A stretch of 47,728 nt of DNA from Plantago elongata (GCA_036897095.1 JAYMSP010000544.1:1-47728), one strand, 5' to 3'. Positions 1 to 10,737 are shown, counted from the first letter of the stretch. Notes: generated by a model from the letters alone, not told the origin. Made by a program: numbers and translations.

Positions 1-31
<31 letters not shown>

Positions 32-47
32 CATATACACACACATC
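1..47. repeat. AT/AC microsatellite
   Basis: An (AT)10 run passes directly into AC-rich dinucleotides (acacacac, tatacacacaca). It is a simple sequence repeat cut by the window edge, so its true length is unknown. Confidence 0.9.
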
Positions 48-511
48 ATTTTTATAAAAATCCATCATTTGCACTTATTATTTTATGAATTATTATATAC
101 ATATTTTATCTTAAATTTTCTGTTTTATATAATTTGTATATTATAAACTTTCGGTTTGCCTACGTGAAAATTCACTCTTAGTCTCTTACCATTCATTATT
201 ATTTTTTACTAACTTTCATACTTTGTGAAAGTCCACTATTACCATTCATCCATTCTATTTTACTTTAATATAAAAAAAAATTCCACATTTAATAAAAATT
301 GTGCAAAATGAAATGAAAAGTTATGTTTGGAACAAAAAGAGTAATGTCTTTTACCATTGTACTTGATGTGCCATAAACTTCTTTTATTTGAAGGCATTAT
401 ATTTAGGTACGTAGTTAGATGTTCTAACTACAGATAGATTCATATTAGTCAATAATATTTAGATACCTTGTTCGATAAAATCAATTACATTTAAATCAAC
501 AATCTTAACAT
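48..511. other. AT-rich spacer, nothing recognised
   Basis: Low-complexity AT-rich DNA with no credible reading frame, structural RNA or TE terminus that I can see. Confidence 0.6.
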
Positions 512-706
512 AAGCTCCGACGACTGGAGCTCCCGTCAGAAATTCCAGATCTGGAAATTCTGACAGAAGCTCCCTGCGTCGGAGCTCCACAAAAGTTGTC
601 TAGTGCTGGAGCTTACTGTTGAAGTTTCGACGGAGCTCGTAGCTTCCAAACTCCGGCAGAGCTCCACTGGAAGCTCCATAAGAGTGATGGAGCTTCCAAC
701 CTTCTT
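512..706. repeat. GGAGCT(T)CC motif array with near-palindrome
   Basis: The motif agctcc/ggagct(t)cc recurs about ten times in both orientations within roughly 190 bp, in an otherwise AT-rich region. Near the start, at about 536-563, two arms (tcagaaattccaga and tctggaaattctga) form an almost perfect palindrome. The 64-codon minus-strand frame here is probably a by-product of the repeat. This could be a decayed foldback element or a small satellite-like motif cluster; I do not recognise a named family. Confidence 0.6.
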
Positions 707-2133
707 CAATGGAAGAAAGAATACAAACAAATTTTTTTTTTGAAGAGGATTCAGAGAAGAAGATGAATAGTGTAAGGGCTTGTTTGGTTGGAAAATTTAA
801 TTAAGTTGGTCAACTCTTAAATAACTTTTTAGATTCAAATGTAATTGTTGAACTAACGAGGATAAATATGAGAAGTGAGTCTCTAACAAGGTAACCAGAC
901 GTAATAGACCCTTTCCTTTTTGTTTTTCTCTTTTGCACATTCACCTTAAAATTATGCCAAACTCATTATGAATAATATCTTGTTTAGCAAAACAAGCTAT
1001 AAGTTTATTATTTTAGAAACCAAATCATATAGTTTCTTACATGCATAAGAACATAGCTTACAAAATATTTTATTAGATGTTAACATAGCATACTTACTTA
1101 AGAATTCACAAATCCATCTAACTGATAAATTAGTAATATACATTGCTCAGTAAGAATAATTTATTTGAGATTTGAAGAGATGGCAGAGAGGGAGCATGAG
1201 TTAAAGCAAATTTGATTTGGGATTAAGCAATTGAGTAAAATGATTAGCCAGCCAGATTTGATGCTGAGTTGTTGAATTATTATTGTGATTAATACTTACT
1301 TACAATTATTGAGAAACATGGGAGAAAGGGAAGAAGAGCGCAGAACTAATCGGCTGCACGTGGCCTGTGTGACTCTCTCGTCTTGCCGGTTATTGGACCT
1401 TATATCATCTTAATCCTCCATTAGATGTTGGATTACTGTAAATTATCCAACCGCGTTGCTTACTCATTAGTTAATATTGCAACGAGATATCTGACGTTGA
1501 TTCGACTTCAATGGTGATAATTATTTATCTTCCACACTCTAAATTTCATTATATAAAAGTTTATGTTAACCATCATAATTTAATACTATATTTTAGTTAT
1601 ATATGAAATTACTGATCCGTTTTAAGACAGACACAAATATTCAAAAGGGAACAGAATTCTTTTAAGCCACAACTATTACATTAGTGTGATTCTACATGAA
1701 GTACGTATAATACTTTTTAATTGAAAATGACCTTTGTGTTCCCTTTAATATCATGGGTGGTACTAAATATGTTTGGTAATAGTCACACCAATGTGAATAT
1801 ATGATATTAGATACAGAAAATTTGCTGTGTGCTCATGCATTGTAAAAATCATGTGATGCAGTGACCGTGGACAGGTAAAGAAAAATGATGATTCAGAGCT
1901 TTGATGATCCATTGAAATACTGAAGAATTGAAAAAAGAAAATCCTCTATTTTTTTATTTAATAATGAACTGAACTGCCTCTAACAAATAAATAAGATAAG
2001 TATTTAAATAAAACTACAGAAACTCTCGTGGGCTAACTTACTAATAGACTGAAATAAAATGGATAAGCTCAAAATAATAAAACTGGCCCATCATCGAATT
2101 TTATTGTTTCCACTTCTAAACTCATATCATGAC
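707..2133. other. AT-rich spacer, nothing firm
   Basis: No supported gene. At about 776 the words gggcttgtttggttgg resemble a MITE terminus, and accagacgtaatagaccct at about 894-912 is a weak inverted counterpart. I found no convincing target-site duplication, so no element is called. Confidence 0.5.
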
Positions 2134-2626
2134 TAGGCTTGTCAATGAGTTGAGATCAAACAAAACAAAACCATTTTATTAGCATTTTGGGTCCAAATCC
2201 TCAACCGGTCCATGAGATTGGGAACCGGAACTGGAGATTTAATTAAAAAACCCTAGAGAAAACTATCCACTATTCCACTGTTTCTTTCGCTTTTCTTCCT
2301 CAGCCGTCTCGCCGATTTCTTCTTCTTCGAGTTTTCTTCCTCGCCGATCTCTTCTTCTTCGCTTTTCTAAATCGAAGAAGAAATCGGCGAGGAAGAAAAG
2401 CGAAGAAGAAGAAATCGGCGAGAAAGAAAACTCGAAGAAGAAGAAATCGGCGAGACGGCTGAGGAAGCGGAAGAAACAGTGGAATAGTGGATTCAATTAT
2501 GTTTAGGTCTTCAACAGTTTTCTCTCGGGTTTTTTAATTAAATCTTCGGTTCCGGTTCCCAATCTCATAAACCGGTTGCAGTGGTTTGGTTTGGTTTGGT
2601 TTGGTCTCGATCCATTGACAAGCCTA
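2134..2626. mobile_element. Long foldback MITE-like element
   Basis: The whole 493-bp segment is one imperfect inverted repeat. The left end reads taggcttgtcaatg and the right end cattgacaagccta. Moving inward, the arms stay paired through a caaaac/gtttgg-rich stretch, a gagattgggaaccgg block (paired with ccggttcccaatctc), ttaattaaaaaaccc, and a purine/pyrimidine (gaagaag/cttcttc) core around 2281-2480 with its centre near 2376. The termini resemble hAT-type MITE ends, but I see no clear 8-bp target-site duplication. A transcript would fold into a hairpin and could feed small RNAs; that is inference. The 77-codon minus-strand frame inside it mirrors the hairpin and is not a gene. Confidence 0.75.
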
Positions 2627-3964
2627 ATCCCACCCATGGTAACATACCAAGAAGAAATGTGATTTACTTTGTTAAATGATAAACCAATGTCATTGCGTTG
2701 TCTAATAATCCTAGTGGAAGGTGAGGAAATCTGCGTACACCATGGCACTTGGATGTATTATGTTTTTCAATTATTGGCCACAGTTCAATTCTTCTTTTTA
2801 AGCTTGTAGAAATTTTGCTATTTCTACGTTCCAAGTTCCACTAGTGGGCCTGCACTACTATTGCCCAACATATCCTACTGGACTTTCTCTAACGAATAGG
2901 CCCAGCAGCATCATTCACATTTCCATTTCGAGCCCAGCAGAGATTGTAAAGATGCACAATTCATGTGAAATTTTGCACAACATACCATATTTTACAGGCA
3001 CACTTTCTGTTTTTGCTTGATCCTAATTCAGAAATGTGCTGACAAGCTTCAGGATCCGCAAAGTAGAGGTTTTTGCAATTGGCATATTCAGCTTACAAAA
3101 CACTACATAACGATATCATATACGAGAATTATGAGGCTTTGGTGTAAGTCGAGTATAGCACAATACAGTCGGGAGATATGAAGTGTTCAATTATTATCTT
3201 CACTAGGTTTAGGAGGTATACATAAATATTCATAATGATACACTCAAACAGATATTTTCAGATTTGAGGGCTTGTGGAATCTGTCTCATAATCTGTGCAC
3301 AGGCTGTTAGCCTGTTGCAGCTAGTTTTCTTTAAGCTTTTAGTACATCCTGCTGGCTTGGTGTCTTGTATTTATTCTAGCTGGCTGTTGTTGACGCTTTT
3401 GTCTGTAGCCTAATATAGTCATCTTCAACTTGACAACTTCTTATCATTTTATGGAATCACAACTGCTATCTCTAATTGTGAGGCCAACAAAGAGTCTCAA
3501 CAGGCATCTCCCTACTTTGATACTGAAACAAATGGCATCAGATTATGATACAAATAGCATAAGTATATCTTGGTTCAGATTCAGATTAAAGTTCAGAACC
3601 ACACAGAAAGGTTAAGCGTTTATGGCTTGCGATAGGCTAAACGAGCCAACGGAGAAGAATCACATAGGTCCAGAACAGTTAAACACTTCAACTGTAAAAA
3701 GAAGGTTCTTCAAAATATGCAAAACTAGAATAGTTAATAATAGCTACTAAAACAAGGACTTGCTCCATCTGAACTGGTCTATGAAGCATAACAAAGGCCA
3801 GTAACAACAAACAGATGCATAATGAAAGCAGTACATAATTAATAACACATCCTTGCTCGAAACAGCAGGAATGAGATAGACGATAGTACACAACACACCT
3901 AGGGGGGACATCATTCATAGCTACAAATCATTGACAAATTTGTAATATACCCTGTGCATTGAAT
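2627..3964. other. Spacer downstream of the desaturase
   Basis: No supported coding region. TGGGCC/GGCCCA/AGCCCA words cluster at 2845-2936. The part nearest 3964 presumably includes the 3' UTR of the minus-strand desaturase; the short minus-strand frame at 3688-3918 lies there and shows no family resemblance. Confidence 0.5.
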
Positions 3965-5308
3965 TCAACCATGAGTGTTTACTGCTTCCCAGACTAAGTT
4001 CTTCGGAACAGGATTGGTTAAATCTCTTGCCTGAAGTGCTGCACTCCGAAGTGTTTTGACAGTCCTAACATTCGCTTCCCAGAATGTTGCACAATCGTAT
4101 GCCAACCCATGCTTCTTGCAGAGATCCTTCACGATCGGAGAAATGGTCCTTAGTTGCCTTCGAGGTAACCTAGGGAACAAATGATGCTCGATTTGAAACT
4201 GCAATCCACCGTGAAACCAATCCATCCAAGATGAACAGCTTATATCAAGACTTCCATTCGTTTGCTTCTCAAACCAATCAGTACTAGTAGGCGGCCCAAG
4301 GTAAATTGTAGATGAGAAGTGGTTCAAACAGAACTGGACATGCTGAATACCAGTGACCGAAAAACTCACAACCACAAACAACACTCTTTCACCCCAATTC
4401 GGCAAGCAAGACACAAGCAAAGGGTACCAAATCCAAAACACGAGCAACCCGAAAAGCTCTTCAACTCTATGAGGCACTTTTCGCTTAGACAACAAGAGTG
4501 CAAATGACTGAGCAAACAAGTTAATCCTTGCTAAGCACATAACAGGATAAAACGTCCAATGTTGCTTGCTGACCAAGAACCTAGATGCGGAATCGAAATG
4601 CAGTACCCTATCGTAAAAGCGCGAAGTAATCGAATTGAAGAACTTCGAAGACACAATGAAAAACGGCATGTGCTGCAAATCAGGATCATAATCAAGACTA
4701 TTGCAAGCAATGTGATGAGCATTGTGGTTCCACTTCCACCAAGCAATGCTGATACCAGCAAGACAATTGCCCGAAAGAACCTGGGCGAAACGGTTAAATT
4801 TCCGATTGGTCATAACCTGATAATGACCTGAATCATGCCCAATCCAACCACTCTGAATCCACATAACACCCATCATACCACCACAAAGCAAATGCAACCA
4901 AAACCCTTTACAACACACAACACCATAAACACTCAATGGGAACAGCAGACATATAACAAACATGGTAAACAGTGTTGTATGACCCTTCTTCTCAAACAAG
5001 CCCATTTTCGTAAACTCAAACACGAGTTTGCGATAGTCTTTCGAAACTTCGGAAACAGAATAGTCTTTCAAGTAAAAGCCATTAAAGTAGTTGTCAAGAA
5101 ACTTCCAAGCAGAACCTGGATGGTAAGCAACGAATGCATCTGTAGCGTCCTGTCCAGCAAGATTCAGCAATGGCGTCTCACCACCTGGATGGCTGTTCAC
5201 CCATTCCGAAACGTCATACACTTTTCCCTGAATTGAGATCCACAGATCCCCTTTCTTGTTGTGGGTTTTGAGCTCGGCTGAGGTGATGTACTTTTTCTGA
5301 TCAGCCAT
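3965..5308 (-). CDS. SLD: Delta-8 sphingolipid (long-chain base) desaturase
   Basis: The gene encodes a single-exon 447-residue protein of the cytochrome b5-fusion front-end desaturase family, which in plants introduces the delta-8 double bond into the long-chain base of ceramides at the ER. The N-terminal cytochrome b5 domain carries HPGG at 40-43 and a second heme histidine at 63. The desaturase domain has three histidine boxes: HDSGH 158-162, HNAHH 195-199 and QIEHH 372-376, where Q replaces the first H as is typical of front-end enzymes. Hydrophobic segments lie at about 113-157 and 254-328. Length, start (MADQKKYITS) and an intact frame all fit a functional gene, and plant SLD genes are usually intronless. 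Delta-6 fatty-acid desaturases share this architecture, so regiochemistry rests on overall similarity to plant SLDs. It stands alone, with no related neighbour. Confidence 0.95.
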   Translation of the reverse strand: MADQKKYITSAELKTHNKKGDLWISIQGKVYDVSEWVNSHPGGETPLLNLAGQDATDAFVAYHPGSAWKFLDNYFNGFYLKDYSVSEVSKDYRKLVFEFTKMGLFEKKGHTTLFTMFVICLLFPLSVYGVVCCKGFWLHLLCGGMMGVMWIQSGWIGHDSGHYQVMTNRKFNRFAQVLSGNCLAGISIAWWKWNHNAHHIACNSLDYDPDLQHMPFFIVSSKFFNSITSRFYDRVLHFDSASRFLVSKQHWTFYPVMCLARINLFAQSFALLLSKRKVPHRVEELFGLLVFWIWYPLLVSCLPNWGERVLFVVVSFSVTGIQHVQFCLNHFSSTIYLGPPTSTDWFEKQTNGSLDISCSSWMDWFHGGLQFQIEHHLFPRLPRRQLRTISPIVKDLCKKHGLAYDCATFWEANVRTVKTLRSAALQARDLTNPVPKNLVWEAVNTHG

Positions 5309-6423
5309 TTCCGATATTCAAGATTCAATTTTTTCCAATTGGGGCTGATAAAAATTGGATCTTTTTGTTAGACCATCTGAGAATGTGGTTGATATGAGAT
5401 GGGGTTTTTGTGTTTTCAGGTATCAAGATTAGGATTGGATTGGATTGTGAAAGAAGATGAAGATGATGGATGGCTTTAAGAAGAGATATACTGAGCGAGT
5501 GAGGAGAGTGGTTCCAAAACTGAATTTAAATTTAAACACTATTTACTACTATTTCAGTGTAATAGTAATAGAATAAGATTTTTATGGTAGGAGCTTGATT
5601 CAGCTTGACAGTTTTGAGTGACCATTTACACAAATGCATGTGGAAGCAGTATGGTAGGGACTCCAAAAGAACAGACTGGCAACTCAAGTTTAATGATTCA
5701 TATCCGTTTATTGGACATGGCGGACATTTCGATTTATTATAAAAGGCGAGGCGAAGGTGAGATCATCAAAGATGAGATTATGGTCGATTTTTTTATTCAT
5801 AAGCCACTTAGTGTGTGGTCTTGGTCGATTTCTTCATTCTTAAGCGACATAGAGTTAAATTCAATCAGATTTCGAATTAGGTAATATTCGGATTTGGAAT
5901 ATGAAAAGGGTAAAAATGCTAATTCATTTTCTTTCCTGCATAAGATTGTAGAGTTTTTATTTTTATTTTTATTTTACTTTTTTAAAGGGATGCAACATCT
6001 TAAGATTGTAGAGTTAATTACCGTTCGAGTTCCACGCACTAACTTCCAATTGACAAATTGGATCTCGTCAGTTGAAGGGTTTAATTGTTTACTCCAAATG
6101 AGTTTCCCAAGCTAGAATATTCAAATGGGTACAGGCAATCCTTTGTTAATCTTCACCACCCAAAATATCTTCTCCTCATCTACTATGAATGATGGATCGA
6201 TCGTTTCCATAATTATGATGATCTTTTAATTATTCTGAACTGACCTGAATTGGATGGACATGAATTCAAATTAACTGAATTTTAATATAAAAAATAATTT
6301 TAAAGAACTAAAATAAAAAGATCTGAATTAAACTAAAAATTAATAAATATTTAAAAAAGGAGAACAAAACCTAAACATATTTTGATTTTGAGGCACTACG
6401 AACCAATTTTGAATATGTGCAAC
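5309..6423. other. Desaturase upstream region and spacer
   Basis: The first few hundred bases hold the 5' UTR and promoter of the minus-strand desaturase, but I cannot place a convincing TATA box. The word taagattgtagagtt occurs twice (about 5942 and 6000). The short plus-strand frames here show no family resemblance. Confidence 0.5.
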
Positions 6424-7390
6424 TTTTTTTTTTTGAGTTCCAACAGGAAATAGGCCATTTCACCAAATAAGAAGCAAACATTGTACAAAGCATTTATCTG
6501 ATCGCGCGACGGACTAATTTATGAGCTAGCACGTTACTGTCACGCGACACATAATCTAAACTAAAGGAATGAAAGAAGCTAAGAGATCCTGAATGTCAGA
6601 TAATATAGGACCTACAATAGAAAAATCAAATGTCTTGAGACTTAAAAGCGGAAACTAAAGAGATGCAATCAGTATAGACTTGAACGCGCTTCCATCCTTG
6701 CAAGATTGCCCAATGGAATGCCGTACGAATTGCATAAGCCTCAGCAAATTGAGGAGTCAAAGGTTGATTCACCGTTTCCTGTCGTCTAGCAAAAAGACCA
6801 TCATGCATCCACACCCCATACTCCTATCCCCACACGAGTTCCATCTGTTGAGAAGGCCGCATCATCATTGATACGCACAAAATCCCCCACTGGCAGTATA
6901 GTGGTGGAATCCACCAATCCCGGGGTTGTTTGGACCTCCCTTCTTCCTTGAACATCGACTACCTGCCCCTCCATACCAACACTGAAGCTGCTACCATTGC
7001 TCCTGAACTTAGAAGTTGCTGCTTTACGCGCATGATTATCCAAAATTTATGTCCTTTGCGACACAAACCGGCTCACAAACTCCACGAGCTCCAAACATGT
7101 TCCCGCCTTCCCTTCGGCTACTAGCTAGTTACGGTTATACCACAATCCCCACAGTAAAGTCATAGCCCACTCCTATGCACCTCTATCCAAATCCTTATAC
7201 ATTCAACGTATACATTCTTCGATAATATTAACAGATACGTTCCAAACTCGGGAAGGAATATGACTCAAGGCCCATGCTTTACAGGAATAAGGACAAGCCC
7301 GTAACCTATGTAACACAGATTCTTCCTCGCTCAAATGCACGGGACAGGTTGCTTCCGTAGCTAGCTAGTCACTCACATCCTTACTAATTG
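6424..7390 (-). pseudogene. LINE 3'-end relic (zf-RVT and RNase H)
   Basis: Reading the minus strand from about 7360, one frame gives a zinc-binding RT-associated (zf-RVT) segment: CPVHLSEEES, then VLHRLRACPYSCKAWALSHI, spanning about 7355-7265. Further on (7043-6801) comes the start of an RNase H domain (INDDAAFSTDG, then VGIGVW). It continues in another frame (6814-6626) as AEAYAIRTAFHWAILQGW and VQVYTDCISL, which match the plant LINE RNase H pattern. An 11-base T run at 6424-6434 on the plus strand would be the poly(A) tail. Stops and at least one frameshift show it is dead. The 5' part (endonuclease, RT) is absent, as expected of a 5'-truncated LINE. The upstream edge near 7390 is approximate. 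Confidence 0.8.
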
Positions 7391-7942
7391 GGGCATAACC
7401 GGAATTAATATTCCATATTATAAGATTAAATGGGAAACAATAATATAAAACCTGCAATGACCACTTACCTTTAAACACTAAATTAAAAATCATTTTTATT
7501 TCAAGTACTCACCCACACCTGAAAGTTTACGTGACGGATGTACTCTTATAATACATTCTTCAAGGCAATACTAAGGAAGATCACAAGCTTGAGTCTAGTG
7601 TTTAGTCACTTTGTGGTTTCAGTCTAGTTTTACTTCGTTGATCTCAGTTTAGGAACTAATTAATTAATATAAGCTTGCTATAAAAGCCTTGGGTGCGGTA
7701 ACATTTTTATTGGTATTGACTCTTGATAGAAATTGGTGTAAATTAGACTGTTAGGTGGCATGGTAACACACGTTTTCAATACACGTTTTCAATAAACTTG
7801 TCGTCATTGTTTACACCAAATTAATTGTACGGACTTACTACTAATTATATGTTGGCATGTAGCACTTGGCATGCACTATTCATGTACAATACAAAACCAT
7901 TCTATTTCTACATACACTTGGACTTGTTCCATCATCACTCAA
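7391..7942 (+). promoter_or_regulatory. Upstream region of the first UGT
   Basis: Non-coding sequence between the LINE relic and the first glycosyltransferase. A TATAAAAG word at 7679-7686 is the best TATA candidate, but it lies about 257 bases before the ATG, implying a long leader. The word acacgttttcaat is duplicated in tandem at about 7768-7793. The closer upstream region is unlike that of the second UGT. Confidence 0.35.
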
Positions 7943-9427
7943 ATGGCTAACGACGATAGAAGATCAATGCATATAGCTGTATTTCCATGGCTAGCTTTTG
8001 GTCACATGATTCCGTACCTAAACCTCTCAAAGTACATAGCTCAAAGAGGCCATAGAGTCTCCTTCATCTCCACCCCAAGAAACATCGATCGCCTCCCTAA
8101 ATTGCCTCAAGAATTCGATACTTCGATTTCTTTTGTCAAGATTTCCTTGCCAAGAGTTGAGCACCTCCCGGAGAATGCCGAAGCTACTACAGATATCCAC
8201 AACGAGGAGATGGACTATCTCAAGAAAGCATATGATGGTCTTGAACCCGAGTTGGCTCGTTTCCTGGAAGAGTCGCATCCGGACTGGATTATCTACGATT
8301 TTGCTCCGTATTGGCTGCCTCCGATTGCATTGCAGCTTGGTATGTTCGGAACTATGTATTATCTTCATATTTAAGTGCTGACTTTGGACGAATTACAATT
8401 CAGCTTATATGAATGTTCAGGTATTTCCAGGGCCTTCTTCCTAATAATGAACTCATGGTTTCTAGCATTTTGGGGACCGGTGAACGGCTTGATTAGTGGC
8501 TCCGATGGCCGAACCAAAACCGAGGATTTTATGGTACCACCTGAATGGGTAAAGTTCGACACTAATGTGGCTTTTCGACGTTTTGAAGCCGATTGGATGA
8601 TGAACGCACGTCAAAACACTAAATCTGGTATTTCGGATTTTCTCCGCGTTGGCCAAGTTATTGCCGGGAGTGAAGCTATATTTACCAAAGATTGCCTTAA
8701 GTTCAATCCCGAATGGTTGAGTTTACTTGAAGAGCTTTATAAAATTCCAATAGTTCCGGTGGGATTAATGCCAACATTTGAGCAAGGGGATGGTGGCAAG
8801 AGTGATGAGGCTTGGGGTGTCATAGGAAATTGGCTAGATGGTCATGTTAAGGGGTCCGTGGTTTATGTGGCACTCGGAAGCGAGATCAATCCGAGTCAAG
8901 ATCAACTTGATGAGTTGGCGCTAGGTCTTGAGTTATCCCGCATTGCTTTCTTTTGGGTATTAAGATCCGGGGAATATGAACTCCCAAGCGGGTTCGAAGA
9001 AAGAGTAAGGGGTCGAGGAATGATTTGGAGGGATTGGGCGCCTCAATTGATTATACTGAGCCAGGACTCTGTGGGAGGATTCTTGACTCATTGTGGTTGG
9101 GGTTCGGTTGTGGAAGGACTTACGTGTGGTCAACCACTAATCACATTGCCATTTTTGGTCGATCAAGGCTTGAATTCTAGAGTAATCGTCGACAAGAAAT
9201 TGGGAATAGAGATCCCTAGGAATGAGGACGATGGGTCATACACTAGTGGTGCAGTGGCGAACTCAATTAAACATGTTATGCTTGAGACGGAGGGAAAACT
9301 GATTAGGGAGAAAGTGAGAGATGTAAGTGCTCTATTTGGTGATAAACTACTGCAAGACTACTATGTCGATAACTTCGTTAAGTTTCTTGAAAATTGTAAA
9401 GATATGAAGAAAGCTGAAGAAAAGTAG
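7943..9427 (+). CDS. UDP-glycosyltransferase, family 91-like (copy 1)
   Basis: Two exons, 7943-8339 and 8421-9427, join across an 81-bp intron (donor g|gtatgt, acceptor tgttcag|gt) to give 467 residues. The stop seen when reading on from exon 1 (taa near 8372) lies inside the intron. The fold is GT-B. The candidate catalytic His21 sits in [15 protein letters not shown] and the activating Asp119 in YDFAPYW. The 44-residue PSPG box is 338-381 (WAPQ ... FLVDQ), with HCGWGS typical of this family. PSPG position 10, normally His, is Gln347 (LSQDS). UGT91-type enzymes add a sugar, often glucose or rhamnose, to an already glycosylated flavonoid or terpenoid; the acceptor here is unknown. It is the 5' member of a tandem pair. 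An upstream in-frame ATG at 7871 is less likely, because homology with copy 2 starts at the 7943 methionine. Confidence 0.9.
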
Positions 9428-9468
9428 AAAGAAAGCTGAAGAAAACAATGAAGAAAGCTGAAGAAAAG
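9404..9468 (+). repeat. Short tandem repeat across the UGT1 stop codon
   Basis: The block gaagaaagctgaagaaaa occurs three times with small changes (about 9406, 9429 and 9450). The first copy encodes the last residues (MKKAEEK) and the stop at 9425-9427, and the other two lie just downstream. Copy 2 of the gene lacks this tail, so it arose after the duplication. Confidence 0.8.
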
Positions 9469-9532
9469 AAACAGACTGCTGAAACAAAAGTAACAGAAGA
9501 AACGTTATTCTTCCTGTTACGTTTATTGTATT

Positions 9533-9538
9533 AATAAA
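9533..9538 (+). terminator. Poly(A) signal candidate for UGT copy 1
   Basis: An AATAAA hexamer lies 106 bases after the stop codon, a normal distance for a plant 3' UTR. Confidence 0.45.
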
Positions 9539-10156
9539 TGTACGACTTGTATGTGCTTAAAATATCGTACATTAGTTAGTTGCAATGACAGTTAGTTTAA
9601 AGTTTAAATACATTTTAAGTGTTCTTCCTTCATTTCATTCAATTCACTTGTAATTATTCAAAACTTTGTTCAATACACTTCTTTACTTTCAGTTTATGAA
9701 AGATTACAAAATTTTCAAGAATTCAATCTGTGAGTCCTTAGAATTAGGCTACTTTATTATTATAATTTATACTTACATTTCGGTTTAGTTTATAAATTTT
9801 AATTGAAAAGAACAAAGTCTTAATTATATAATAATAAACTTTAACCTTTGTGATGGAAGACATTTTCATTATTTATTTTGTATCAAAATTAAAATTTATT
9901 ATTGTTATGTAATATGTTGATTTTCTAGAACTCTAATTTGTACTTGCGTTTTTAGTACGCACCTTTTTCTTTTGGGCAGGAATCATCAATTACTGTTCAT
10001 CCACATTACAAAATGAAACTTGGCCCTGACTATTTTGTTATCTTGATAAAATAATGTAGATCGAATCAATTCCAGTTGGGAAATTGGCCCTATCTATATA
10101 TTATTTATAATGTCCATGCATCATGACCCAGCTTTTTTTATTATTCGATCAACAAA
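9539..10156. other. Spacer between UGT copy 1 and UGT relic
   Basis: AT-rich intergenic DNA. I see no gene or repeat boundary. Confidence 0.5.
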
Positions 10157-10415
10157 TGCTTATAATTTAATTAATATGAAATTATAAATAAGTTCACCCA
10201 CTTTTACAGATATTGCCAATTAGTCATGACCACCACATTTTTATATCTTCAATATCTGAATATACATTTGTGTTCTCAATAAAAATGCATTCTAATTGGC
10301 TTAACAATCCAATATTTGTTGCAATTCTCAATTTAACTTAACATGTCTAAAGATGGAAGATCAATAGACTGCACATAGCTATGTTCCCGTGGCTAGCTCT
10401 CGGTCTTCATGAGTT
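10157..10415 (+). pseudogene. Relic of a third UGT copy (promoter plus first codons)
   Basis: This stretch parallels the promoter and start of UGT copy 2 (about 10632-10900). Shared words in order are tgcttataattta, agttcacccact, tcttcaat, aattggct, gcaattctcaatt, then atgtctaaagat. From the ATG at 10343 it reads as a UGT N-terminus (MSKDGRSI), then a small insertion and stop, then (out of frame) the equivalent of AMFPWLAL at about 10380-10400, after which homology ends. It is a dead third copy, reduced to its 5' end. Confidence 0.8.
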
Positions 10416-10726
10416 CATCGTGATTAGTTGATATTATACGTGAAATCATAATAATCATCATTGTACAATCAATAATTATTATCGATTCTGATTCATTATC
10501 AATTTGGACTATCACATTAAATGAAACCATCATCTATTTGATTTAAAATATTCTACTAGTGAATAAGGAGAAAATGAATTGGGAGAAACATTATTTATTC
10601 TATAATAATATACATTCACCAATTGCGTGCTTATAATTTACTTAGTTCACCCACTCTTAAAAGCGATTGGCATGTCGTGTTTCACAAGATCACTTTTTTT
10701 TAATTATGTCTTCAATTATTTCTGCA
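10416..10726. other. Spacer and upstream region of UGT copy 2
   Basis: About 310 bases of AT-rich DNA. The right-hand part (from about 10632) is the promoter region duplicated in the upstream UGT relic. Confidence 0.5.
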
Positions 10727-10737
10727 TATATATAAAG
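10727..10737 (+). promoter_or_regulatory. TATA box of UGT copy 2
   Basis: TATATATAAAG lies 88 bases before the ATG at 10825, a normal place for a plant TATA box with a leader of about 55 bases. Confidence 0.6.

Noticed and set aside
776..912. Possible MITE (gggcttgtttggttgg ... accagacgtaatagaccct)
   Set aside because: The end similarity needs several gaps and I found no target-site duplication.
2263..2496. 77-codon minus-strand frame rich in Glu/Lys/Arg and Phe/Ser
   Set aside because: It is the two arms of the foldback element read through; the pattern reflects the palindrome, not a protein.
4835..5236. 133-codon plus-strand frame
   Set aside because: Antisense shadow of the desaturase coding sequence.
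7871..7942. Upstream in-frame ATG for UGT copy 1
   Set aside because: The extra 24 residues have no counterpart in copy 2 or in the family; homology starts at the 7943 methionine.
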